Part shown: positions 50,645 to 59,134 of the stretch, piece by piece | Position numbering within the stretch: the first letter of the stretch is position 1 | Layout: each line of letters opens with the position of its first letter | Source of the DNA: JACRCT01 sp049841135 | GTDB taxonomy: Bacteria; Myxococcota; Myxococcia; Myxococcales; UBA5297 | Direction of reading: 5' to 3' | NCBI GenBank assembly: GCA_049841135.1 | Contig: JASGHK010000004.1 | Location: forward strand, 1,364,001 to 1,428,000 | Length of the DNA stretch: 64,000 nt | Made by a program: the position numbers and the translations under genes | The notes under the pieces: generated by a model | Databases searched by the model: none | What the model was told of the DNA's origin: nothing | Seen by the model: the letters and a program-made list of their open reading frames with translations, nothing else

Positions 50645-51549
50645 CCGACCGTCCGCGACCTCGCCGCACCTTGTCGAGGTCGCCCGAGATCAGCGGGCAG
50701 ACCTTGATGCAGACGCTGCAACCCCAGTGGCTCCGGAAGTAGGCGAGGCACCGGTCGCCGTCGACGCAGGCCGCGTGACCATCGGCGCGAAGCGGCGGCG
50801 AGGAGCGAATCGCCTGCGCCGGGCAGTCGCGGACGCACCGCTGGCAGCGGACGCAGTACTCCCCGACCCATTCGAACCTCGAAGCGGGCGGCCGACTCGG
50901 GGCCTCCTCGAGCTCCAGGAAGACTGCGCCGATGCGCTGGCAGGTCCCGTGCCCCTCCGAGGCGAGCAGGCCGCTCGCAGTGACCGCCCCCAAGCCTGCA
51001 CGCGCCGCGAGCGACAGGTAGTCCACCGCCCCGCCAATGGCCTCGCCAGGAACGGCGGAGAACCCGCGGCGCTGCATATCGCCGGCGACGCGCTCGGTCA
51101 GCACGCCTAGCGAGGCGTAGGTCTCGTTGACGGTGCGCAGACACTCGAAGCTCGGCGCCGTCCGCACCGCGGCCGCGTCCATCGGGAGCAGCATCACCAA
51201 CGCGTGCGGCAGCGGAATGGCGGCGCCGGCGAACACCAGAATCCGGAGTCACCTCGGCGAAGCCCGCGGCGCTCGCCCCGCTCCGCTTCGCCTCTTGCGC
51301 CAGCTCATCGAGCAGCGTGTCAGGCAACCGGCTCCCCCGGCGCGCGACGAGCTGCCGGGTGATCGAGACGCCGTTCTGGACCGACTCGATGGCCGAGAGC
51401 GCCTTCACGAGCAGCTGCGCGCCTCGCCCCTCCGGACCCTCGGAGACCAGCGCGAAGTCGTGGCGCCGCCGGGCGCCGGCAGCAGGAAGGACCACCCCCG
51501 CGGAGCGCAGGATCCCGCCCAGACCATCCCTGAGGAGCGACCGGATCAC
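50607..51549 (-). CDS. 4Fe-4S protein of the epoxyqueuosine-reductase-like group (one frame break)
   Basis: Start GTG 51549 gives VIRSLLRDGLGGILRSAGVV. The frame breaks at 51238-51243 (AGAATC on +); AGATC on that strand restores AEVTPDLVFAGAAIPLPHAL. C-terminal cluster motifs are CVRCQRCVRDCP and CSVCIKVCP, two [4Fe-4S] sites as in QueG/reductive-dehalogenase-type proteins. AAARAGLGAVTASGLLASEG is the loop that in QueG contacts cobalamin. Corrected length 313. QueG is the cobalamin-dependent last step of queuosine synthesis; the missing N-terminal reach makes this only a relative. It overlaps the PfkB gene at its 3' end. Confidence 0.68.
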
Positions 51550-51649
51550 GCGGGCGAAGATACACCCGGTCGAGTAGGGCGCTCGCCTCCCGGACAGCAC
51601 CGGAAACCGGACTTTTCCACCGGCCCAGGACAAGCGAGGATGCAGGTCC

Positions 51650-52747
51650 ATGTCCGCCCTCCAATACCGCCTCGAGCAGGGGGCCGCCGAGCCCGTCCTG
51701 CGCATCGAGGGACGGCTCGGGCGTGACGCGGCCGTCGAGCTCGACGCGCTGCTCTCCGAGCGCTCCGGCGGCCCGCTCGCGCTCGACCTCTCCAAGGTCG
51801 ACGAGATCGACAGCGCGGCGACGGCGGTGCTCGTCCACGGCTGGCGCGAGGCGAAGTCCAAGGGCGGCGCGCTCAAGCTGGTCAGCGCCAGCGACGCCGC
51901 CCGCCGCTCGCTGGGCATGTTCCGCCTTCGCGAGCCGCCCAAGCGCCCTGAGCCTCCCGGCGCCATCGAGGGCCTCGGCGGCGGCCTCATCGACACCGGC
52001 CGCGCCTTCGTCGACTTCCTGCAGCTCGCCGCCGACACCTCGGCGGCGCTGCTCTCCATCCCCTTCCGCCCGGCCAGCCTCCGCCGCGCCGCGGTGGTCG
52101 AGCAGGCCATCTACATCGGCTCGCAGGCCCTGGGCATCGTCGGCCTCATCTCCTTCCTGGTCGGCCTCACCCTCGCCTTCCAGTCGGCCTACCAGCTCCA
52201 GCAGTTCGGCGCGTCCATCTTCGTGGCCAACCTCATCGGCGTCTCGGTCATCCGCGAGATGGGACCGCTGATGACCGCCATCCTCGTCGCCGGCCGGTCG
52301 GGCTCCTCCATCGCCGCGGAGATCTCGACGATGAAGGTCTCCGAGGAGATCGATGCGCTCACGGTCATGGGCATGGACCCGGTCACCTTCCTGGCCCTGC
52401 CCCGGCTGCTCGCCATCACGCTGACGATGCCGCTGTTGACCGTGCTCGCCGACGTGCTGGGCATCCTCGGCGGCTTCCTGGTCGGCACGCTCTACCTGGA
52501 CATCTCCATCCCGGCGTTCGCCTCGCAGATGCTGCAGGCGCTCTCGCCCAAGGACCTGCTCACCGGGCTCGTGAAGAGCCTCGCCTTCGCCTGGGGCATC
52601 GGGCTCATCGGGCTCTTCTACGGCTTCCGCGTCCACGGCGGCGCGGCGGAGGTGGGCCGCACCACGACCTCCTCGGTGGTCGCGTCGATCTTCTACATCA
52701 TCGTCGCCGACTGCCTCTTCAGCGTCCTCTTCTACGTCGTCCTATGA
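51650..52747 (+). CDS. mlaE: MlaE-type ABC permease with N-terminal STAS domain
   Basis: 365 residues. Residues 1-100 are a STAS domain (PVLRIEGRLGRDAAVELDAL, LALDLSKVDEIDSAATAVLV, ALKLVSASDAARRSL), which in E. coli is the separate MlaB. Residues 120-365 are MlaE permease: VVEQAIYIGSQALGIVGLIS, FQSAYQLQQFGASIFVANLI, RSGSSIAAEISTMKVSEEID. Part of the inner-membrane complex that moves phospholipid between membranes. Stop overlaps the MlaF start by four bases. Confidence 0.93.
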   Translation: MSALQYRLEQGAAEPVLRIEGRLGRDAAVELDALLSERSGGPLALDLSKVDEIDSAATAVLVHGWREAKSKGGALKLVSASDAARRSLGMFRLREPPKRPEPPGAIEGLGGGLIDTGRAFVDFLQLAADTSAALLSIPFRPASLRRAAVVEQAIYIGSQALGIVGLISFLVGLTLAFQSAYQLQQFGASIFVANLIGVSVIREMGPLMTAILVAGRSGSSIAAEISTMKVSEEIDALTVMGMDPVTFLALPRLLAITLTMPLLTVLADVLGILGGFLVGTLYLDISIPAFASQMLQALSPKDLLTGLVKSLAFAWGIGLIGLFYGFRVHGGAAEVGRTTTSSVVASIFYIIVADCLFSVLFYVVL

Positions 52748-53553
52748 CCGCCCCCGCCGCCACTGACAGCGTGCTGCTCGAGGTCCGCGGTCTGGTGGCG
52801 CGCTACGGCGAGCGGACCATCCTCGACGGCGTGGACCTGACGGTGAAGGCGGGCGAGGTCCGGGTGGTGCTGGGCGGCTCGGGCTGCGGCAAGAGCACGC
52901 TGCTCAAGCACTGCATCGGCCTCTCGGAGCCGGCGGCGGGATCCATCAAGCTCCTGGGCGAGGAGCTCTCCGGCGTGGAAGGTCGGGCGCGCGAGGAGAA
53001 GCTCGCGAAGATCGGCGTGCTCTTCCAGTACGGCGCACTCCTGGGCTCCTTGACCATCGCCGAGAACGTGGCGCTGCCGCTGCGCGAGCACACCCGGCTC
53101 CCCGAGGACGTCATCGCCGAGCTGGTGCGGCTCAAGCTGGCGCTGGTCGAGCTCAGCCACGCCGAGCACCTCTTGCCCTCCGAGCTCTCGGGCGGCATGC
53201 GCAAGCGCGCGGCGCTGGCCCGGGCGATGGCGCTCGACCCGCAGCTGCTCTTCTGCGACGAGCCCTCCGCCGGCCTCGACCCGCTGACCAGCGCCGAGCT
53301 CGACGCGCTCATCCTGCGGCTGCGCGACCGCTTCGGCATGGGCATCGTGGTCGTCACGCACGAGCTGGCGAGCATCGAGAAGATCTGCGACCGCGCCATC
53401 ATGCTCTCGGCGGGCAAGGTGCTGGCGGACGGCACCCTGGCCGAGGTCAAGGCCAGGAACCACCCCGAGATCCACGCCTTCTTCGAGCGCATCGCGGCCG
53501 GCGAGCTGCGCAAGGACCAGACCGCGCTCGAGCTGCTCACGGAGGGCGCGTGA
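52744..53553 (+). CDS. mlaF: MlaF-type ABC ATPase
   Basis: 269 residues. Walker A GGSGCGKST, Q-loop in VLFQYGALLGSLTIAENVA, signature LSGGMRKRAALARAMALDP, Walker B LLFCDEPSAGLDP, and a His switch in VVVTHELASIEK. It powers MlaE. Overlaps MlaE by four bases; the MlaD start is 32 bases further. Confidence 0.94.
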   Translation: MTAPAATDSVLLEVRGLVARYGERTILDGVDLTVKAGEVRVVLGGSGCGKSTLLKHCIGLSEPAAGSIKLLGEELSGVEGRAREEKLAKIGVLFQYGALLGSLTIAENVALPLREHTRLPEDVIAELVRLKLALVELSHAEHLLPSELSGGMRKRAALARAMALDPQLLFCDEPSAGLDPLTSAELDALILRLRDRFGMGIVVVTHELASIEKICDRAIMLSAGKVLADGTLAEVKARNHPEIHAFFERIAAGELRKDQTALELLTEGA

Positions 53554-53584
53554 TGAACCCCGAAGCGGTCAGGAGGACGTGGCC

Positions 53585-54604
53585 ATGGCCGTGACCCGCG
53601 CCCAGCGCGTGCGCCTGGGCATCTTCGTCACCACCGGGCTGGCCGTCTTCGCGGGCGGACTCATCCTGCTGGCCGGCATGAAGCTGGGCGAGAAGCGCGA
53701 CCCGTACACGGTGCGCTTCTCCGAGGCGAACATGTCGCTCTCCGGCCTGGAGGTCGGCGCTCCGGTGAAGTACTCGGGCGTGCGCATCGGCCGGGTGGAC
53801 AAGATCAACGTCGACCCCAAGGACGTCTCGGTCCTGCTGGTGGACGTCAGCCTCAACGGCGGCACGCCGGTCGCCGAGGACAGCAAGGCCAGCGCCGGCA
53901 CGCTGGGCATCACCGGCCTGAAGTACATCGAGCTCTCGCGCGGCAGCCGCGGCGCGCGCATCCGGACCCCCGGCGAGGAGATTCCCGCCGGCGCCTCGCT
54001 GATGGACGAGGTCATCGACCGCGCCGAGGTCATCAGCCGCAAGGTCGACCAGCTGCTCAACAACCTGAACGAGTTCACCAACGCCGAGATGCGCGGCAAG
54101 GCCCGGGGGCTGGTGGACCACGCCGACAAGCTGCTCGTCACCGCCGAGGCCACCGTCGCCGAGAACCGGGGGAACTTGAAGGAGCTCAGCCAGAAGATCG
54201 CCCAGGCCTCCAGCCAGTTCGAGGCGCTCAGCCGCGACCTGCAGGGCACCGCCGGCAGGGTCAACGGCATGCTCGACGACGCGCAACCCAAGATCTCCCA
54301 CCTGCTCACCGAGGTGGACACCCTGGTCACCGAGCTGCGCCAGACGCGCGGCCAGCTGGACGAGGTGCTCGCCACCGCCAAGGTGACCCTGGGGGACCAG
54401 GGCCTGGGCAAGACCGCGACCAGCGCCAACCGCTTCCTGGAGCGCGGGAACCTGCTGCTGCTGCAGAGCCAGGAGCAGCTGGACGAGTCGCTGACGCACC
54501 TGAAAGAGACCAGCGAGAACCTGTCGATCTTCTCGCAGCGCATCAAGGAAGACCCCTCGCTGCTGCTCCTGGGCAAGAGCGAGGACAAGGGGAGGGAGCG
54601 ATGA
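53585..54604 (+). CDS. mlaD: MlaD-type MCE substrate-binding protein
   Basis: 339 residues from ATG 53585, with AGGAGG 8 bases upstream. One N-terminal membrane helix (RLGIFVTTGLAVFAGGLILL) then the MCE domain (YTVRFSEANMSLSGLEVGAP, VKYSGVRIGRV, ITGLKYIELSRGSRGARIRT), about 40-125. A long helical C-terminal region follows (about 135-339) with coiled-coil character, longer than the compact E. coli MlaD and more like the tube-forming PqiB/LetB or Mce types. Stop overlaps the next gene by four bases. Confidence 0.9.
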   Translation: MAVTRAQRVRLGIFVTTGLAVFAGGLILLAGMKLGEKRDPYTVRFSEANMSLSGLEVGAPVKYSGVRIGRVDKINVDPKDVSVLLVDVSLNGGTPVAEDSKASAGTLGITGLKYIELSRGSRGARIRTPGEEIPAGASLMDEVIDRAEVISRKVDQLLNNLNEFTNAEMRGKARGLVDHADKLLVTAEATVAENRGNLKELSQKIAQASSQFEALSRDLQGTAGRVNGMLDDAQPKISHLLTEVDTLVTELRQTRGQLDEVLATAKVTLGDQGLGKTATSANRFLERGNLLLLQSQEQLDESLTHLKETSENLSIFSQRIKEDPSLLLLGKSEDKGRER

Positions 54605-56865
54605 GAGGCGCGCTCGGCCTGCTCGCGTTGGCGGCGTTGTCGTCCCTGGCGGCCTGCGCCGCCCCGCCGACGCGGCACTACTACACGCTGACCTTCCCGC
54701 CGGGGCAGGCGAAGTACGACAAGGCCTGGCCGTACACGGTTCGGGTCAAGGACTTCGCCATCAACGCCACCTACAACGGCGACCAGCTCGTCTATCGCGA
54801 GGACGTCAACGAGGTCAGCTACGACAAGGAGCGCCGCTGGACCGAGCGCCCGCAGCGGATGGTGGCCGACGTCGCCCGCAAGTACCTGCGGCAGTCGGGC
54901 CTGTTCGAGCAGGTCATCGAGAAGCTGGGGGAGCGGCCGCCGGACTTCGTGCTCGAGGGCGAGATTGACGCCATCGAGGAGCTGGTCTCGGGCGCGGACA
55001 GCTACGCGCACCTCGCGGTCTCGCTGCGGCTGGTCAAGTTCGACAGCGACACCGTGGTCTGGCGCCGCGCCTTCGACGAGCGGCGCAAGGTCCCGGGCGG
55101 CAAGGCCAAGGTGGTGGTGCGCGCCCTCAGCGAGATCCTCGAGCAGGAGCTGGCCAAGTCGGTGGATGAGCTGGGCAAGCAGCTCGCCGCCGCGGCAGGA
55201 GGTGCTGCCGGTGCTGACGGCGGTGCTGGCGGTGGTGCTGGGGGTGGCGCAGGCGGCGCCGTCCCGGGCGGCCCTTCCGCCCAGCCCGCGGTCCGTCCCG
55301 GGCCCGCTCCCGCCGCTGGGCAGAAGCCGGAGGAGCCCTCCCGCCCTTTCGGCCTGACCGGCCCGACGCCCGTCGGTGAGGCGTTGAGGCCGGACCCGAG
55401 CTCGCCGCTGGCCAGCCTGCCGCAGCTGCTCGCCGACGAGACCGACATGCCCGCCGGCAAGGGCGCCGTCTTCTTCCCCTCGCTCTCGGGCGCGGGCGAC
55501 CGCGAGCCGCCGCTGGCCGTCTACAACAAGGAGGGCGACGTCGTCGCCCAGGGCAAGATGGGCCAGCGCGTGGTGCTCGACCCCGGCAGCTACGTCGCCC
55601 AGTTCGGCTCGGGCGCGGGGCGCCAGCAGACGGCGACGCCCTTCGTCATCGAGGAGGGCCGCGTCACGGTGGCCCCGCCGACCTGGGCCGCCCTCGAGCT
55701 GCGGGTGGTCAACGAGCGGTTCATCGGCTTCCGCGGCAGCTACGAGCTCATCTCCATGCCGGCGCGCGAGGAGTACGGCATCGGCTTCGGCGTGGACGAG
55801 GAGCTGGGCGAGGAGCTGAAGGTCTGGGTGCTGCCGCCGGGGCTCTACAAGGTCGTCCAGGCGGGCGGCAACTACCGCGACCGCGTCAACTTCGCCACCG
55901 TCTACCTCGTCCCCGGCAAGCTGACGCACTTCACGCTGGTGCGCGACCCGGACAGCGGCGACTTCAAGGGCGCCGGCGTCTTCACCGAGGAGGAGTCGGC
56001 CTCGGGGGCCGAGGGGCCGTGGAAGAAGGCCCTGGTGTTCGGCGGCGACGTCAAGGTCGGCTACAGCGAGGACGCCGCCTCCACCGGCTGGAGCTTCGAC
56101 ATCGGCCTCTTCGTCGACGCCATGGTGCGCTACCTCAAGGAGCCGCACCTCTTCGTCAGCCGCCTGGAGCTGGAGGAGGGCATCCTGCGCCCGGCCTCGA
56201 CCCAGCGCTTCGAGCCGTATTACGACCGGCTCTACTTCCACAACATCTACACGTTCCACGTGCTGCCCTGGCTGGGCCCGTACGTCCGCGCCGGCCTCGA
56301 GACCAAGATCCTCCCCCGCTACAAGGACTACGACGAGCCGGTCGCCTCCATCGACGTGGTCGACGCCAAGGGCAGCCCGGTGCAGACCCTCACCAACGTC
56401 GACCGCATCCAGCTGGGCGACCCCTTCGCGCCGCTGCAGCTCAAGGAGGGCCTGGGCGGCAACGTGCGCGCGCTGCACACGCCCTGGATCGATCTCGACC
56501 TGCGCCTGGGCGTGGGCGCCCGCCAGTACTTCCCCTTCGGCGAGCTGGCGGTGGACACCTCCACCGGCGTCGACCGCCTGATGCGCGTCAGCGAGTACCA
56601 CCTGGAGGGCGTCGAGGGGGCGGTGGTGGCCTCCGGCCGCATCTCGCGCTGGGTCATCCTCACGACCGAGCTGGACGGCCTGGTGCCCTTCACCGACATC
56701 AACAACTCGGTCTTCACCTGGCGCACCCAGGTCTCGCTGCGGCTGGTGAGCTTCGCCTCGCTCAACTACCTCTTGAACGTCACCCGCGACCCCAACCGGC
56801 GGGCCGGGCCCATCACCACCTGGCAGCAGCTGTTCCAACTGCGCTTCTCCTACAGCGTGTTCTGA
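54601..56865 (+). CDS. Fusion of ABC auxiliary lipoprotein and predicted outer-membrane barrel
   Basis: 754 residues. A lipobox (SSLAAC, Cys19) precedes an ABC_trans_aux (PqiC/LolA-type) domain, about 25-200: PPTRHYYTLTFPPGQAKYDK, VADVARKYLRQSGLFEQVIE. A Gly/Ala/Pro-rich linker (about 200-265) leads to a beta-sandwich region (285-460) and then about 280 residues of amphipathic strands ending SYSVF. A terminal Phe is the usual BAM recognition residue. Strands such as FVSRLELEEGILRPASTQRF, FHVLPWLGPYVRAGLETKIL and VSLRLVSFASLNYLLNVTR fit a barrel. Last gene of the Mla operon. Function: probable outer-membrane partner of MlaD. Barrel assignment is by eye. Confidence 0.75.
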   Translation: MRGALGLLALAALSSLAACAAPPTRHYYTLTFPPGQAKYDKAWPYTVRVKDFAINATYNGDQLVYREDVNEVSYDKERRWTERPQRMVADVARKYLRQSGLFEQVIEKLGERPPDFVLEGEIDAIEELVSGADSYAHLAVSLRLVKFDSDTVVWRRAFDERRKVPGGKAKVVVRALSEILEQELAKSVDELGKQLAAAAGGAAGADGGAGGGAGGGAGGAVPGGPSAQPAVRPGPAPAAGQKPEEPSRPFGLTGPTPVGEALRPDPSSPLASLPQLLADETDMPAGKGAVFFPSLSGAGDREPPLAVYNKEGDVVAQGKMGQRVVLDPGSYVAQFGSGAGRQQTATPFVIEEGRVTVAPPTWAALELRVVNERFIGFRGSYELISMPAREEYGIGFGVDEELGEELKVWVLPPGLYKVVQAGGNYRDRVNFATVYLVPGKLTHFTLVRDPDSGDFKGAGVFTEEESASGAEGPWKKALVFGGDVKVGYSEDAASTGWSFDIGLFVDAMVRYLKEPHLFVSRLELEEGILRPASTQRFEPYYDRLYFHNIYTFHVLPWLGPYVRAGLETKILPRYKDYDEPVASIDVVDAKGSPVQTLTNVDRIQLGDPFAPLQLKEGLGGNVRALHTPWIDLDLRLGVGARQYFPFGELAVDTSTGVDRLMRVSEYHLEGVEGAVVASGRISRWVILTTELDGLVPFTDINNSVFTWRTQVSLRLVSFASLNYLLNVTRDPNRRAGPITTWQQLFQLRFSYSVF

Positions 56866-56906
56866 GGCAATCTCTGCCGCTTCTCGAAGCGAAAGGACCT
56901 CTGGGG

Positions 56907-58994
56907 TTGGCACAGGTCGTCCAGGCAGTCGTCCCGTTCGGCAAGTATGACCTCGTGGCCTCGCTCGGCCGCGGCGGGATGGCGGAGATCTTCCTCGCGC
57001 ACGAGCGCGGCCAGGACTCCTTCGTCGTCATCAAGCGGGTCCTGCCCCACCTGTCCACCGAGGTGCGCTTCCTGGAGATGCTGGTCAGCGAGGCCAAGGT
57101 CGCCTCGCTGCTCAACCACCCGGGCATCGTGCGCATGCTCGGCCTGGGCCAGGAGGAGGGGCAGTTCTACCTGGCGATGGAGTACGTGCCGGGCTGGAAC
57201 GTGCTCACGGTCAGCAAGGCCGCCGGGGGCAAGGTCCCGCCGCTCATCGCCGCGGCCATCGGGCAGCAGGTGGCCGAGGCGCTCTCGCACGCCCACCTGC
57301 AGACCGACCTCGAGGGCCGCCCGCTCAACCTCGTCCACCGCGACGTGACGCCCGGCAACGTCATGGCCACCCCGCGGGGCGACGCCAAGCTCATCGACTT
57401 CGGCATCGCCAAGGCCGCGACCCAGCTCACCAAGACCGCGCCCGGCATCCTCAAGGGCAAGCTGCGCTTCGTCTCCCCGGAGCAGGTGCGGCAGGAGCCG
57501 GTGGACGCGCGCAGCGACCTGTTCTCGCTGGGCGTCTCGCTCTACGAGATCACCACCGGCACCCAGCCGTTCGGCTTCACCCACGCGGCGCAGACCCTGC
57601 AGGCCATCCTCGACTTCGAGCCGCCGCGGCCACGCACCATCGTCCCGGACTTCCCGGAGGACCTGGAGGCGATCATCCTCCGGGCCCTGGAGAAGCACCC
57701 GGACGACCGCTACCCCGACGCCAAGAGCATGGCGGCCGACCTCATGCAGGTGGTGGGCGGCGACCCGCGCACCGACCTGGGCGACTGGCTCCTGGACCTG
57801 GCGGGGCGCAAGCCCGACCTCCTCCCGCCGCCGCGCGACCCCATCGGCGAGACCGTGCCGTTGCGACCGCCGGCGCGCGGCAACACGCGGGACAAGGTCA
57901 AGGTCTCCGTCGAGACCGTGCGCCTGCCGCAGCTGTCCGAGGAAGAGGCGGGCACGCCGTCGTCCAGGAAGCCCGAGCTGGCGATGACGCGGCCCATGAG
58001 CCGCCACGAGATCACCAAGCACGGCGAGCCCTCCGTCGAGGTCACCGCCCCCAAGGCGGAGCAGCCGCTGGCGCCGCCGCGGACCCGCACGCAGGACCGA
58101 AGGCCTGCGACCTCGGCCTCGGGCGAGCTCGCCACGCGCTCGAAGACCGCCGAGCGCCGGGCCGCCGATTCCGCCGCAGCAGCTCCCCCGCCCTCCTCCG
58201 CCGCTCCGCCGCGGTCGCGGACCGCCGAGCGCCGCGCCGAAGCCCCGGCCGCCGCTGCCGACCCTGCGGTGCCCCGCTCGCGGACGGCCGAGCGTCGAGC
58301 CGCCGAGATCTCTGCGGCTCCACCTGCCGATCCCCTTCCGCGCACGCGGACCTCGGAGCGCCGCTCGTCGGAGGTCGCCGTCGACCCGGCCGTGCCCCCC
58401 GCCGGCCGCCCGCGCACCGCGGAGCGCCGCGCCGTCGAGCCCCCCCCGGCAGCGCCCCTGCGCTCGCGCACCTCGGACAAGCGGCCGGTCGCCGCCGACG
58501 AAGCCTCCGCCGACCTGCGCGACCGCCTGACGCCCACCGCGATGGTGACCGGGGCGACCACCAACATGCGCTCGCGATCTTCGGACCGCTCCCCAGCCGT
58601 CGACGAGGGTCCTCCCTCGGCCGGACTGGCCGAGCGCCTGACGCCCACCGCGACGGCCACCGCGCACACCGCCAACGCCCGCCCGCGGACCTCGGATCGC
58701 AGCCCGGCCATGGCGCTCGCCGCCCTGCCTCCCGAGGACCTGCCGACCAAGGCCACGGACCCTGAGCCGGCACGCCCGCGCTCGCGGACCTCGGACCGCA
58801 AGCCGGCCGCCTCGCCCGTGCCCTCCGAAGCCGAGCCCGTGGCCAGACCCCGCAAGCCTTCGGTGGGCGCCTCGGGCAAGAAGGGCTCCGCGATCCCGCA
58901 GTGGCTCGTCGGCTTCCTGCTGGGCCTGGCGGGCGTGCTGGGCGTCGGCGGCGTCGCGGCCGCCATCTACTGGGCGGCCGTCCTCCACAAGTAG
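56907..58994 (+). CDS. Ser/Thr protein kinase with repeated RTxER/RTSDR linker and C-terminal TM
   Basis: 695 residues from TTG 56907; no ATG or GTG in frame gives a complete kinase. Kinase domain residues 12-285: GRGGMAE loop, Lys43 in VVIKRVLP, HRDVTPGN (Asp146), DFGIAKA (Asp164), SPEQVRQEPVDARSDLFSLG. The linker (about 340-650) carries at least eight R-x-R-T-A/S-E/D-R type motifs, Pro/Ala-rich. One TM (WLVGFLLGLAGVLGVGGVAA) ends the protein; little lies outside. Starts 41 bases after the Mla fusion gene, perhaps the same transcript. Confidence 0.9.
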   Translation: MAQVVQAVVPFGKYDLVASLGRGGMAEIFLAHERGQDSFVVIKRVLPHLSTEVRFLEMLVSEAKVASLLNHPGIVRMLGLGQEEGQFYLAMEYVPGWNVLTVSKAAGGKVPPLIAAAIGQQVAEALSHAHLQTDLEGRPLNLVHRDVTPGNVMATPRGDAKLIDFGIAKAATQLTKTAPGILKGKLRFVSPEQVRQEPVDARSDLFSLGVSLYEITTGTQPFGFTHAAQTLQAILDFEPPRPRTIVPDFPEDLEAIILRALEKHPDDRYPDAKSMAADLMQVVGGDPRTDLGDWLLDLAGRKPDLLPPPRDPIGETVPLRPPARGNTRDKVKVSVETVRLPQLSEEEAGTPSSRKPELAMTRPMSRHEITKHGEPSVEVTAPKAEQPLAPPRTRTQDRRPATSASGELATRSKTAERRAADSAAAAPPPSSAAPPRSRTAERRAEAPAAAADPAVPRSRTAERRAAEISAAPPADPLPRTRTSERRSSEVAVDPAVPPAGRPRTAERRAVEPPPAAPLRSRTSDKRPVAADEASADLRDRLTPTAMVTGATTNMRSRSSDRSPAVDEGPPSAGLAERLTPTATATAHTANARPRTSDRSPAMALAALPPEDLPTKATDPEPARPRSRTSDRKPAASPVPSEAEPVARPRKPSVGASGKKGSAIPQWLVGFLLGLAGVLGVGGVAAAIYWAAVLHK

Positions 58995-59054
58995 CCGCCG
59001 CCCTTCAGACTGCGGGCCGGGGCCCGGGCCTCGGGTCAGGCCGCCGCCCGCAGT

Positions 59055-59096
59055 GCCCGAAGCCCGAAGCCCGAAGTCCAAAGCCCGAAGCCCGTT
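59055..59096. repeat. Six heptamer tandem repeats (GCCCGAA)
   Basis: Units at 59055, 59062, 59069, 59076, 59083 and 59090, mostly GCCCGAA with one GTCCAAA and a last GCCCGTT. They lie 39-80 bases before the second kinase start. Heptamer arrays change length readily by slippage; they could alter promoter spacing. Confidence 0.65.
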
Positions 59097-59134
59097 TCCG
59101 TTGTATGAATCGGGCCCCTCGGGAGGAAAGACGG

